Origin: Pseudeuparius sepicola
Lineage: Eukaryota; Arthropoda; Insecta; Coleoptera; Anthribidae
DNA: 64,000 nt
NCBI GenBank assembly: GCA_963920635.1
Contig: OY987305.1
Location: forward strand, 20,670,876-20,734,875
Reading direction: 5' to 3'
The position numbers were made by a program, and so were the translations under genes. A model generated the notes under the pieces. That model ran no database searches, was not told the origin of the DNA, and saw only the letters and a list, made by a program, of their open reading frames with translations. Numbering within the stretch: the first letter of the stretch is position 1; the number at the start of each line of letters is the position of its first letter. Positions 1 through 9,655 of this stretch are shown here, piece by piece.

Positions 1-639
1 CAGAGTTGCTAAATCAGAATATTATAAAATCGAACGACTTCGCTCCGATGACAATGATTGTTGTTGTTATGGTTTATCTTTCTGGCGTTGATACCACGCA
101 GGCGTACAGAAAATTCTAAACCGAACGGAAAAAGTTTATAAACGACTTTGGAAACAGAGCTGCGGCAACGTCAAACGGAAACGTCAAACTTCAAACGGCA
201 ACGTCAAACGTAAAATTTATAAATCCGGCTTAATTCTTATAAATCCCACCATATTACCTATTCTCTTGAATTAATCCACTACAGTGGATTAATTTATTTT
301 TGATAAGTTTGTCTTAGCTTAACTTTTTGCTAAAATACTTAAATGACTATATTGGACTTCCCAATGCTTTTTTTTTGTTTCATATTAGTATGGCATATAG
401 TGTAGATCGGGTCATTTTGGAGAGTGGCTTTCGCGGTTTTTGTCCACACATATCGAAAACCACAAACATCAAAATAACTTTAACATAAAGGAAAGTCTTC
501 GACTTAAAAGGAATTTCGAATTGAAAATCACGAAAACATTAAAACAAAAGTATTATTAAAATGCAAAAAAGAAATACAAAAAATAACTATAGATGCCTCA
601 ATAATTAAAAAATAAACCATCGACCCGCCTCACCGTGCG
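1..639. other. Non-coding left edge with short ACGTCAAAC repeats
   Basis: No reading frame of note on either strand. At about 163-213 the motif ACGTCAAACGG recurs three to four times in degenerate form. The rest is AT-rich sequence I do not recognise. Confidence 0.5.
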
Positions 640-925
640 GCTCTTAAGCGATGGGTCAACTTGTCTCGACAAGCTTTGCATGTAATAAATAATGCAAGAA
701 TCTTGTTAACAAGAGTCTTGGTAGCAAGACTCTGGCTGCGATGACGTCACTAAACAAAAAAAATGCAAGAACAAGAAGTTGCAAGAAGTCTTGCTTGCAA
801 GTCAAGATTTCTTCCAGCAAGAGTATCTATATAGGGCAATATAAGAATGAATTTAATATCTCATCTTGCTTTGAAAGACAAGACAAGTAGGCCTAGCAAG
901 ACAAGAAATCTTGTCTTGTGAAACG
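640..925. repeat. CAAGA/TCTTG-rich subterminal-type repeat block
   Basis: CAAGA and its complement TCTTG recur many times in both orientations within under 300 bp, ending in a local palindrome around 897-920 (CAAGACAAGAAATCTTGTCTTG-like). Dense short motifs in both orientations are typical of the subterminal regions of hAT and similar DNA transposons, where transposase binds. No TIR pair or target duplication could be fixed, so the family is inferred only. A CRE-like TGACGTCA site lies at about 742-749. Confidence 0.45.
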
Positions 926-1039
926 CACTATTGCAAATAAGTTCCCATTTTGTCATTGCGAAGTTCCAAGGAGAAAATACAATTAATTATTTTGTAATTT
1001 CGCATTGTAAACATAGGCGCACCTACCTAATTATGTTAA

Positions 1040-1145
1040 TCCGGAATTTATAGTTCAAACTCAGAATATTGAATTCGAACTAGGAATTTTGAGTTTGAAC
1101 TCAGAGTTGCAACTCGGAATTTCGAACTCAAACTCAGAATTAATA
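1040..1145. repeat. Degenerate tandem repeat (AACTCAGAATTT-like)
   Basis: A roughly 20-bp motif containing GAACTC(A/G)GAAT repeats about four to five times with substitutions, partly as alternating inverted half-motifs (GAGTTTGAACTC). No coding potential. Confidence 0.5.
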
Positions 1146-2064
1146 ATATATCGACTTTATTTGCAAGACAGAAAAATTATGAAGATTATAGTGAGTTATG
1201 ACGGAGCCTCTTTATGTAGGGGTTTTTAAGATATAAACTTGATTTTTTTCTACTTTTTTGGGGACGAAAAGAGGCTCCTTTTAAAAATATTTTTGATTTC
1301 TTCACACACAGGGTGGCCAACAAAATTTTTTGAATTCCCAATATTTTTTCATGTGTGGGGCTATCATTATGGCGAATCCAACGAAATAAGGATTGAGGGG
1401 ATTTGGGCCAGAACTGTGGGAGAAACTCTAAATATAGGTACCTAGGCCGTAGTTTAGTCGCCCTCACATTTTGTGTAAGGACGATATCAATCGATCTCTT
1501 TACGGCAAAATAGTAGTACCATATACATCCTACATAATTATTTAGGCCGGGTCGAAAAAATTTTTTTGGAAATCTCGGTTGTCAGTGAAAAAAAGTTGTA
1601 AGATGGGTAAACAACTGAGGTGAATTTTTTTTTCAAAATTTAAAAAAAAATTAGCCGCGCCCCAGAGGGGCTAAATTTTTCATTTTTTTTATGTCACATT
1701 TTGTATCTGCCATAGCAAAAAACCAATTGGTATTAGCTAACTTATGACAGAAAAAAAATTTGGTGAAAATATTTTAGTATTTAGCTGCGCCCCTGGTGCT
1801 CTAAAAAATAAAATATCGAAATTTTACGTTCTTGACGTGTTACAAAAAATAATTCATTTTGATTCACTTATGACAAAAAAAAAAGAGAAATATTATATTG
1901 TTTAGTCGCGCGGTGATACTGATCTAGTAAGAGTGTGCCTAAGTACGCCCCTGCATCATATTGTAGTCACGTGACTGTTGCCTGCGTGCTCCGGTGACTT
2001 TAGCCGTTGTTAGAACGAGTTGTGAGTGTCGTAGAGCCGATAAAGTTAAAACTAGGAAAACTGA

Positions 2065-2754
2065 CGTTTGCCCATTATTTGGTTCCGATACCAAACCTAT
2101 ACAAAAATTTCAGTCAATTACCGATTACCTGAAGTTGACGACAAAGATTTAAGTACAAATCAGCGATATTTATACCAAATATGTTGTGCTGTTAGAGATG
2201 GTTGCTGTTCCGAAGCTTTATCTAAAAGACATCCTGGAAAAATCAACCATGCGCGTTGGTTGACAACAGCGAACCGAATACTGCGCTTGTATGTTGCAAC
2301 TTGCATTCCTTCTCAGAACTTACTTCTGTTAGTCCAGTTTATTATGAAAGTGTACGCGCCTATGTGGTTTAATAAAAAAACGAGATCTTCCATTGAATTT
2401 GGCTCCGTACATTTATGGGAAACCATTAATAAGTCAAGATACCTTCCTAAAGAATTAAAAACAATTATTGATAAAGTAATTACAACCAACGCCTACTTCA
2501 CCCACCCGGAAAATATATTGGTAGCTATGATTGCAGACGAGAGAATTCATATTAGGGAACTTGGCATTCGACGAATATTAAAGGCTAGAAATCAACCACC
2601 AGCAAATGTGCGAATATTTAAAATCCCTGCTATAAATTGGAATGCCGAAGAATATACCGAGTTAATTAATTGGGACGAAGTCGCTATCACACTAACAAAG
2701 GAAATAAAAAGTGAAGATTTGGTGGCAGCTATCAAGAATAAATCTTTTTCTTGA
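2065..2754 (+). pseudogene. Unrecognised transposon-associated ORF, N-terminally incomplete
   Basis: An open frame of 229 codons, the longest clean protein-like frame outside the clearly identified element families. It has balanced composition with typical globular-protein patterns: RYLYQICCAV near the N-terminus, then GKINHARWLTTANRILRLYV, then KVYAPMWF, and HPENILVAM followed by IRELGIRRILKAR in the C-terminal half. From memory, proteins with this HARWLTTANR...RLYV signature occur in many copies in insect genomes, which fits a transposon origin, but I cannot name a function or catalytic residues. There is no in-frame ATG at the start: the frame opens after a TGA at 2062-2064 and the first methionine is near codon 93. 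It is therefore a last exon or a 5'-truncated copy. It lies between the arms of the foldback element, and a dispersed repeat follows 15 bp after the stop. Confidence 0.6.
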
Positions 2755-2768
2755 AATCGGCATTAAAA

Positions 2769-3267
2769 TGTCCCAAAATCGTCATGAAAAGCACAGAAAT
2801 CGTACAATAATGTAGCCCATTATTGTACGATTTTTTCAATAAGTAGGCCTTGGCGAGATGTAAACATCAAACGTCAGACGCGGATAAATCGCCCGTCAAA
2901 AGTGACCAAATATTCAAAATCCGGCCGATAAAGGCTCATTTAACTTTTCGTACACATTGCGAAATTGTTTCCTATAGAAGCGCAATCGTTCAGTATACAT
3001 ATTTTAGTAAATTTGAAAATCAATAGATTTGTTGTGTAGGCTGCACAAGAAGCAGCAGTTTGGTTTTTCTGTCAGAAGGTGCCGTACATCATTATACTTG
3101 TCCTAGGTAGAGCGATCGGTAAAGTCAAGCAACGCCGCGCGTAGTCGGTTCATGGACGGGTGATCCCTTATTATTATTTTCTTGCCAGAGGCCAGAGGCC
3201 TCAGCAACTAAACTCCACATGAGTCATAAAAAGTTGAACTTCAGTGCCTTGGTACATAAATAACTAT
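2769..3267 (-). repeat. Dispersed repeat, copy 1 (inverted relative to 37.5 kb)
   Basis: About 500 bp matches 37462-38057 in reverse complement along most of its length: GTCCCAAAATCGTCAT at one end, a GGCACTGAAGTTCAACTTTTTA-type end at the other, with shared blocks such as ATCGTACAATAATG and ACATCTCGCCAAGGCCTAC between. A third, broken copy lies at 44896-48275. No coding frame survives. It is probably a non-autonomous DNA transposon. Confidence 0.7.
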
Positions 3268-3919
3268 TATTAATATTAGGAAATTACCATGCCACACCCA
3301 AGCCATTGAGCGGTGTATAAAGATTGTAACAGAAGCGTCCAGCAAAGTTTATGGCCATTATGCAAGGGAGGGTTTTATAAGAGTTAATTACAGGCAAGAC
3401 AAAATTTACCTTCGTTCGAAAATAAGAGAGAGTACTTTAAAGCTAAAAAGGTGGAGACATAAAATACTTGATTAAATTGGAGGGAGGGAGGGCGGGTGCA
3501 ACTCGATATGCAGCCACTTCCCCGTGGTGAGTTGTGGGTTGACGTTGACTAAATGATGATAAGAAATACAATTTTGTTTCGCGATTTAAATAAGTCATCA
3601 TTTTTTCAAGCGAAGAGCTGTATATGTTATTATTTTTACCCCGGGGTGCGGCTAAACATTAAAAAGTAGTAACGAAATTTTTTCCTTGTGCTATGTGAGC
3701 TAATATTTATCAGTTTTTTGCTATGCTAGATTCAAAATGTGACATTGAAAAAAAAAAATTTTAGCCCCTCTGGGGCGCGGCTTAAATATTTTTTAAAATT
3801 TTGAAAAAAAAATCACCTTAGTTGTTTACCCATCCTACAACTTTTTTTCACTATGCCAACCGAGATTTCCAAAAAAAAAATTTTTTTTGCCTTTTTCAAC
3901 CCGGCCTAAAATTATCTAC

Positions 3920-4780
3920 CTATGTAGCTTTAGATCCTATTATTACATTACAGTTGTAGTATTTGTCTGGACAAAATGCAAAATGACGTTTTTCTCAAAA
4001 ACAAATCAAATGGAATGATCAATTTTCAAAGTGCAAATGAAATGTGCACTAAGTACTTAGGTATTCACTAATTCCTTCACTAGGTAACCTATAATTGAAA
4101 TACGAAAATGTACTAATAATGCAGTATTTCATACATGTTAATTGATTTAAAGATTATAACACCTATACATACGTGTACCTACCTAATATATGGAATGGAA
4201 TTATTTTATTTTTATTATTTAGGTATAGTGAAACTTTAAACAATAACTTATCAGATTTACGTTTATCTGAAACTTCACTTATTTGTTATAAAGAAACGTA
4301 AAGTAAACAAATTTTGTTCAAATTATACTAATAAATCATGCTATTTTTCAGCAGATGTCACATGGTTTTAAGTGTCATTTTCATTAGGTAGAGAAACCAT
4401 ACCATATAATAACTACCTACCTTCTATTATACGGCGCGTAGGCATTTATAATCCTGCAGCCTTTTATACGGGTTTCAGACAAATTTAAACAAGAAAAATT
4501 GTTCATTACAGATTATTAATAAGTTTTTATTACCTGCACCCTGCACCTAGGTATTTAAACAATAAAAATAATTTCTTCCTATATTATAGTATCTAAGTAA
4601 TACCTTCTTTGGTTGTATAGGGAATCAATTAGGTTACTGAAGGAACCACTTAGTGAAAATAAATCCTAACAATTTGGTATCTTTGGAAAGCACATTTACT
4701 ACACATAGTTCCTCCACACTCTTTGGGCTTTAATTATTTTTTGTTTGAGAAAAACATCATTTTGTAAATGTGCATCACCC
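3920..4780. other. AT-rich spacer within the right foldback arm
   Basis: This DNA has no counterpart in the left arm, so it is either inserted in the right arm or deleted from the left. It is very AT-rich with several TACCTACCTA-type motifs. I see no ORF and no terminal repeats. Confidence 0.4.
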
Positions 4781-5130
4781 TTGTAGAATGTGGACGAGAG
4801 AGATATAGGGTTGATATCTTCCTTTATACAAAGTGTAGGTACAGGTACAGAGCGGCGCTTGCGGGGGGCATTTCAAAAAAATCGCCTGTTGTACATTTTC
4901 GCTTTCAGCGAACAAACGCTTTTACTTTTTTAAAAGTATAGGTTTTAAAGAAACAATAATTTTGTTAATACTGATAAAAATATTTTTTCTGGGTGCGCCA
5001 CGGCCAAGCCTGTTTTTGCGACTAAAATACTGGTGTTTCTCCAAAAGTTCTGCTCAAAACCCCTAACCCTTATATCGTTGGATTCGCCGTAATAGATAGG
5101 TATACCTACTATACCTAGTATCCATACAAA

Positions 5131-5699
5131 CACTCATTAGCTTTAGTAATAGCGTCGATGGACTCAATCAACGGTACCTAATAGGTAAAGGTAAAAATGT
5201 AAGTTAGTGCCTACAAAAATTTGGGACACCCTATCCTATAATCATGTCCTTTCAAAGAGCCACGCCCTATTTAACTTTTGTATAAAATTCTATTTTTTGA
5301 CCAGAGACTTCCATATGTATAGGTACCTAAGTAGGTATATAAGTTTCGTGGTGGGCATATAGAGAAGATTTTTTTTATAGGTATATATTTTTAATAAAAA
5401 TAAGTAGTACAGGTGTTAGCTTACTAAAATGCGCCGCAGGCGAAATTTTTTAAAAACAGTAAGGGCAAAGAGTTTAAACGAGGCATAGGAAATTATAAAA
5501 TCAATCATTATGTATTTTATTTTATCTTTTTTCCCCCTTATCTGCAACCCTCTCCCTGTCCCCCGATTTGTGGAAAATATGAGAATTCTCTATTATCTTA
5601 TGGATTGAAAAAAAGGGACGTGAAAGAGGTGATTCCATTGGCAGAGGCTTTCTTGAGGAAGATATGATGGGATGTACCTACATAATATATTATAATAAA
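5131..5699. other. AT-rich non-coding stretch
   Basis: No gene seen. Around 5428-5450 is the motif GCGCCGCAGGCGAAATTTTT, which recurs in close form near 39373 and 54838 next to hAT-type ends, so part of this stretch is probably degraded transposon DNA. Confidence 0.4.
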
Positions 5700-6160
5700 C
5701 GACTCGAAAATTGGCCCACCGTTGGTATGTTTCTGAATTTGGTCAGCCATGCGACCCGTCAAGTTCGGTGAGGAATTGCGCCGTAGTGGCACCGGCAAAA
5801 AATTATTTATGCACACAGATAGGGCCCGCCGGTGCGCTAAATCAATTCCGCCCGTTTGGCATTGTGTGCACGTCCACTCTAAATCATATAAATACGTTAA
5901 CAGGGCGATAATGAACGCTATTATGACTTTAATTAATTTTATCGGCATTATCAGCGTACAACCTGCCACACCGCCGCCGGGAATTACTCATTATGTCATG
6001 GGTCCCTTCAAAGGTTTATTATCGGGAGCCATTTATAACGGTCAGTGGGGTTATTCGCCTCTCAAAACTTTCCCAAACAATATTGACCAATCCCACTCCC
6101 AACAAACACTGTATCTATGTATCGTCTCCCTGTACCTCAAAAACACTTAGTTTTTCGCCT
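5700..6160. other. GC-richer unique-looking island
   Basis: Base composition rises compared with the flanks and no copy exists elsewhere in the window. Several overlapping short ORFs occur on both strands, but none has protein-like character. Homeodomain-type cores are dense: TTAATTAATTTTAT near 5930-5943, TTTATTATCGG near 6017-6027 and TTTATAACGG near 6032-6041. This could be conserved regulatory DNA or an untranslated exon; sequence alone does not decide. Confidence 0.3.
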
Positions 6161-6505
6161 GGTGCCACAAGACAAGAGTTTATTTTAGATACCAAGTTCA
6201 ACCTTCTCCTTAGTAGTTTCTTAGATCACCAAAACCAAAAGATATGTTGAGTAGATGTAATTAGGTATGTTTGTATCAACATAAAATATAATACATAATT
6301 TTATTAACGACTTTTCTAATGAATTTTCTCTATATATTTTACAGCAAAGGGACTTTCCCCTACTTGATTTCTGAAAAATTCAACTCAAATTACTTTTTAA
6401 TAAAGCAGGACTGGAGACCAAAAAATGTCAAATTTCAGCTGTTAAATTTTTTATAACTTACCTACTTCTATAGTTTTAGCAAAGTCTAGAGAATACTATC
6501 TCTAG
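6161..6505. other. AT-rich non-coding stretch
   Basis: No gene seen. At 6480-6502 AAAGTCTAGAGAATACTAT matches the inner arm motif of the THAP foldback element (about 52725-52745, reverse complement). It is a small transposon-end relic adjoining the Helitron copy. Confidence 0.4.
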
Positions 6506-6628
6506 ACGTCATTCCACAATTTATATGATATAAAAGCTTGTCGCGAGATTTAAGTAGTGGTATTTACTTAGTTTGAAAACTTAAATCTCGCGACAAGCTT
6601 TTATATCATATAAATTGTGGAATGACGT
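6506..6628. repeat. Near-perfect palindrome (Helitron 3' hairpin)
   Basis: Arms of about 49 bp (6506-6554 and 6580-6628) are perfectly complementary by eye around a 25-nt loop. The arm contains ATTCCACAATTTATATGAT and GCTTGTCGCGAGATTTAAG. The same hairpin with longer arms lies at 44018-44369. Confidence 0.85.
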
Positions 6629-6735
6629 TATAAGTTGATAGTAAAAGTTTTAAAAGAAAAGATTATTTTATTCTTTTTAGCGCATTTAAATAAAAGCTTT
6701 TTTTAAAAATATTTTTTTACTTTTAATTTATTTTG

Positions 6736-6866
6736 TAATTTTTAGTTTGGCCAGGTGTCTGAGTCTATTCATCTCAGTTAACGCATCATTGTTGCAAGGT
6801 CGTTTGCCGGTTAGTTTAGAACAGTCTAGCTCTTCAATGAAGAGACCTTCTAATGACCATCTTGGG
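6736..6866 (-). pseudogene. Helitron Rep/helicase C-terminal fragment
   Basis: The minus strand translates in one frame to a peptide reading SLEGLFIEELDCSKLTGKRP, then CNNDALTEMNRLRHL. This matches, to one residue, the fuller copy at 43841-44032, where it follows the PIF1-helicase signature GQAYVALSRVRS. Here the signature is missing because the 122-bp tandem array abuts directly. It is a dead fragment of the protein that unwinds DNA during rolling-circle transposition. Confidence 0.75.
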
Positions 6867-7246
6867 TGTTCCGCCATGTTGGATTTAGAATGACGTCACA
6901 CATATAATCATGCATTGTCATCCAAATTAAACGTGTGTACAAAATTTCAGCTCGATCGGTTGAAATTTAACTAGTCCGCCATCTTGAGTGTTCCGCCATG
7001 TTGGATTTAGAATGACGTCACACATATAATCATGCATTGTCATCCAAATTAAACGTGTGTACAAAATTTCAGCTCGATCGGTTGAAATTTAACTAGTCCG
7101 CCATCTTGAGTGTTCCGCCATGTTGGATTTAGAATGACGTCACACATATAATCATGCATTGTCATCCAAATTAAACGTGTGTACAAAATTTCAGCTCGAT
7201 CGGTTGAAATTTAACTAGTCCGCCATCTTGGGTGATCCGCCATGTT
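6857..7246. repeat. 122-bp tandem repeat, 3 units plus a partial
   Basis: The phrase CCATCTTG starts at 6857, 6979, 7101 and 7223, an exact 122-bp period. Units differ at only a few positions. Each contains TGACGTCA (a CRE/ATF-type palindrome), ATGCATTGTCATCC and AATTTCAGCTCGATCGG. The reverse-complement array of the same period lies at 43417-43782. Confidence 0.95.
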
Positions 7247-9014
7247 GTGTTCAATTTTTAATTTGGTGCTCTATAGAAGAAAAAATATAATTTACACAAT
7301 GTCGTATACTTATAATATTAATACCTCGATTACTACAATGTGAGAAAGAAACGTCAAACTCTTTTTTAATTTTTGTGGCTGCCATTGGCACTATGTGACA
7401 CAGGTTTCGAAAATTTCCAAAAACGTTCGTGAATTTGAACGTTTCGTTCATATCTTAAAAAATAATAAAGTTGCTGGTGGGTAGAAATGTCAGTATAGTT
7501 TCATCAGCCCGAATTGCTATAAATCGCGCTTCTGAAACCTCTTTTTAGCTATATAGCTTTAAAAACATAGTATTTCCTGGCAAATGTTGTTTCATTGCCA
7601 TACCATTGCCATATCGAAATCAATAGGCCCACTGTATATTCCTGGATTTAAAATATCCGATGACTCGTTCTCGCAATGCTAGTTAGAATACGCCACAAAA
7701 TTTTACACAATCGATAAAATAAAACGGGACAAGATGTAATGATTTTTTTAGTTGGTCTTTAAAGTCTTGTATTGCTTTTCGATAGCCAGACTCTAATAAC
7801 TGACAAACATCAAAATTGTCAATATTCGAGAACTGCAACTCATTTCTTAAACGAATTTGAGAAGATACATGTTTTCTTTTTTAATTTTTGTTGATACGTG
7901 AGATAAATCCCTAGCGCCCGTTTTTGTCCATTATGGTGTCGTCTTTTCACTGTTTAAAACAAAGCAGTATGTAGTTTGTTACACCCGCACAACCACGAGT
8001 TTTTTTTGTATTGTTCAACCTTAAAACTAGGTATACGTATAAACTTTTTGTTTATTATGGCACATTCTTGAACAATGTTAATCTCGGGCCAAGATGGTCC
8101 ATTCCTTTTTATAAGCACCCGATTCTTGAAATTATGGGCATTTTCTTTTATAAATTCCACCGAACACGATTCCATACCTACTATTTTACATTTACAAGCT
8201 CAGGATATATAAAATACGATTAAAAGATGGCAAAACTACGAACACCGAAATCGCAAACACAAGCAAAGTCCTCTGTCGCAATTTATTTTACGTGCGCTGC
8301 ACAAAATGATACTAAAAATGGCATACCTAGGTTCACGTATGTGGACACACTGTTTGTTTCACGGATTTTATAACCTCTTTTTCTAACCACGGCCATTCGC
8401 GGAAACCTCTCCTGTTCAATCTGGATATCGCACAGACACCGACTGACTAGCCGGAGCACCGGCGGCCGGCAAGAGCATAGTAAAAATAAAAATGTCCAGT
8501 GGCGTCTCAAGAAAATAAAGATGAACACGTACCAAAATAATAAACATGTTAAAATTTGTATTGCATTTTTATTATTATTTATGTGATTTTGAAGTAGGTA
8601 CTGTGTTTTTATGAAATTTTATTAGGTGTTCACTGCACAACTGAAACAATGGAGAAACCGCCCCTGAAAATGAGACAATCACGTTCTAGTATTATCCGTA
8701 GTTTGCCTTATTCAGGTTTTTCTACATCTAGTTAACTGGCACACGTATTTGAGAATAATAATTATTGTAACCTCGTTCACGCGTTCTTGTTCTCTTAAAT
8801 CAAGTTTATAGAAGAATATAAACTGACGTCGGCTATTTCAAATATTATTTTTTATTTCTTGCTCGACATCTCGCATCCCTGCTTCCACCAAACGAACAGG
8901 CGCACATTCGCACAAAGCATAATAATTGCGTCCTCAAGACAAAACAAATTAAACAAAAATATCCGCATGTGAGTATGAAAATACGGGCCGACCGAGCACG
9001 TCTCGAGAGCATTT
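7247..9014. other. Non-coding stretch, no element recognised
   Basis: Short ORFs occur on both strands, none longer than about 90 codons and none with a recognisable motif. The stretch 8380-8480 is somewhat GC-rich. No terminal repeats or tandem arrays were found. Confidence 0.4.
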
Positions 9015-9515
9015 TTGTTGTCGGCTCGCAAAAAGAAGGAAGTGGAGTGCTCTTGGGAAAACAAAAGCCGACGGAGGCCGTATGGCCCCAGTTCTTTCGC
9101 AATGATCAACCCCATAAACAAATACAGACCTAAGTGCCTTGTACCTCAATCAATCAATATTTACGTTCGCAAAGCGTGTATACGCAATGCACTTTTGAGC
9201 CGGCATTGTCTTAGCGGGTGTTTAGTTTTCGAATCTTTTATAGAGGGGTTTCGGACTTTGATACAATATTTGAGGCATTTAGATCCGTCATTAATGCTAG
9301 TCTTAGAGGAGTTACTAGAGACTACTTCGGTACAGACGTTCGTAGCGTCTAGAACTATTTGGACTGAATGTTTTTCTACCTTCGATCGACATTGGTTCGA
9401 TTCGGGCCGAGAGTACATGTCTTTTCAGATGATGGTCATAAATGCTGGGCCAAATGTGCTATTCACTGCATTACTCTTGAGAGAATCTTATCCTATAGTT
9501 TTACCGGTCATATAG
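9015..9515 (+). CDS. Unrecognised ORF, 166 codons, doubtful
   Basis: An open frame whose nominal start is TTG; the first ATG is at about 9102. The C-terminal half (LIQYLRHLDPSLMLVLEELL and onward) is mildly hydrophobic and alpha-helical in character, but I recognise no domain. An 86-codon frame on the opposite strand overlaps it, so it may be chance. It is followed within 130 bp by an (ATT)n tract preceded by GTTTGGATTATTGTGAGGGT, a phrase that recurs at 58676. The whole could be the 3' end of a non-LTR retrotransposon. Confidence is low that it encodes a protein. Confidence 0.25.
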   Translation: MLSARKKKEVECSWENKSRRRPYGPSSFAMINPINKYRPKCLVPQSINIYVRKACIRNALLSRHCLSGCLVFESFIEGFRTLIQYLRHLDPSLMLVLEELLETTSVQTFVASRTIWTECFSTFDRHWFDSGREYMSFQMMVINAGPNVLFTALLLRESYPIVLPVI

Positions 9516-9584
9516 AATAGAGCCGCAAAAAGCAATGAAGACGAAATAATAATAATTGTCACGCCTCCATCTCACGAGCATTTG

Positions 9585-9655
9585 GTCGTTTCTGGGGTAT
9601 CTACCATTAGTTTGGATTATTGTGAGGGTGAGAATTATTATTATTATTATTAAAA
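9585..9655 (+). repeat. (ATT)n tract with conserved lead-in, LINE-tail type
   Basis: TTTGGATTATTGTGAGGGTGAGAA-like sequence runs into about six ATT units. The same lead-in and (ATT)n tract occur at 58676-58722. Short ATT microsatellite tails are a known 3' end of several insect non-LTR elements. Confidence 0.5.

Larger units (their letters stand above)
1309..5130. mobile_element. Long foldback DNA element enclosing an unrecognised ORF
   Basis: Two pairs of inverted segments frame this region. The outer pair, about 1325-1500 and 4785-5125, contains a shared GGCGAATCCAACGA core. The inner pair, about 1545-1800 and 3640-3915, contains a shared CCCCAGAGGGG-type core beside GCGC. Order and orientation are mirror-image, as expected for the long arms of one foldback element. 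The right arm carries about 850 bp of extra DNA (3920-4780). The left end begins ACAGGGTGGCCAAC, recalling the ACAGGGTG ends of other elements in this window. The enclosed DNA carries the ORF at 2065-2754 and a dispersed repeat at 2769-3267. The right boundary is approximate and I could not identify a target duplication. Confidence 0.6.
6506..7246 (-). mobile_element. Helitron-derived composite, copy 1
   Basis: Read on the minus strand the order is 122-bp tandem repeats (7246-6857), a fragment of the Helitron helicase C-terminus (6866-6736), an AT-rich tail, and a palindrome (6628-6506). The same order appears on the plus strand at 43329-44369. Copy 1 has lost the (TATG)n start and more of the helicase frame, and only about half of the extended palindrome survives. 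This layout of tandem repeats plus 3' hairpin resembles Helentron-associated non-autonomous elements. Confidence 0.7.

Noticed and set aside
5598..6250. Overlapping ORFs of 66-133 codons as a gene
   Set aside because: Frames on both strands overlap and no splice-consistent, motif-bearing product can be made; kept only as a unique island.
6857..7246. Regular direct repeats that might suggest a CRISPR array
   Set aside because: Whole 122-bp units are repeated without unique spacers, the DNA is eukaryotic, and the array is part of a Helitron-derived element.
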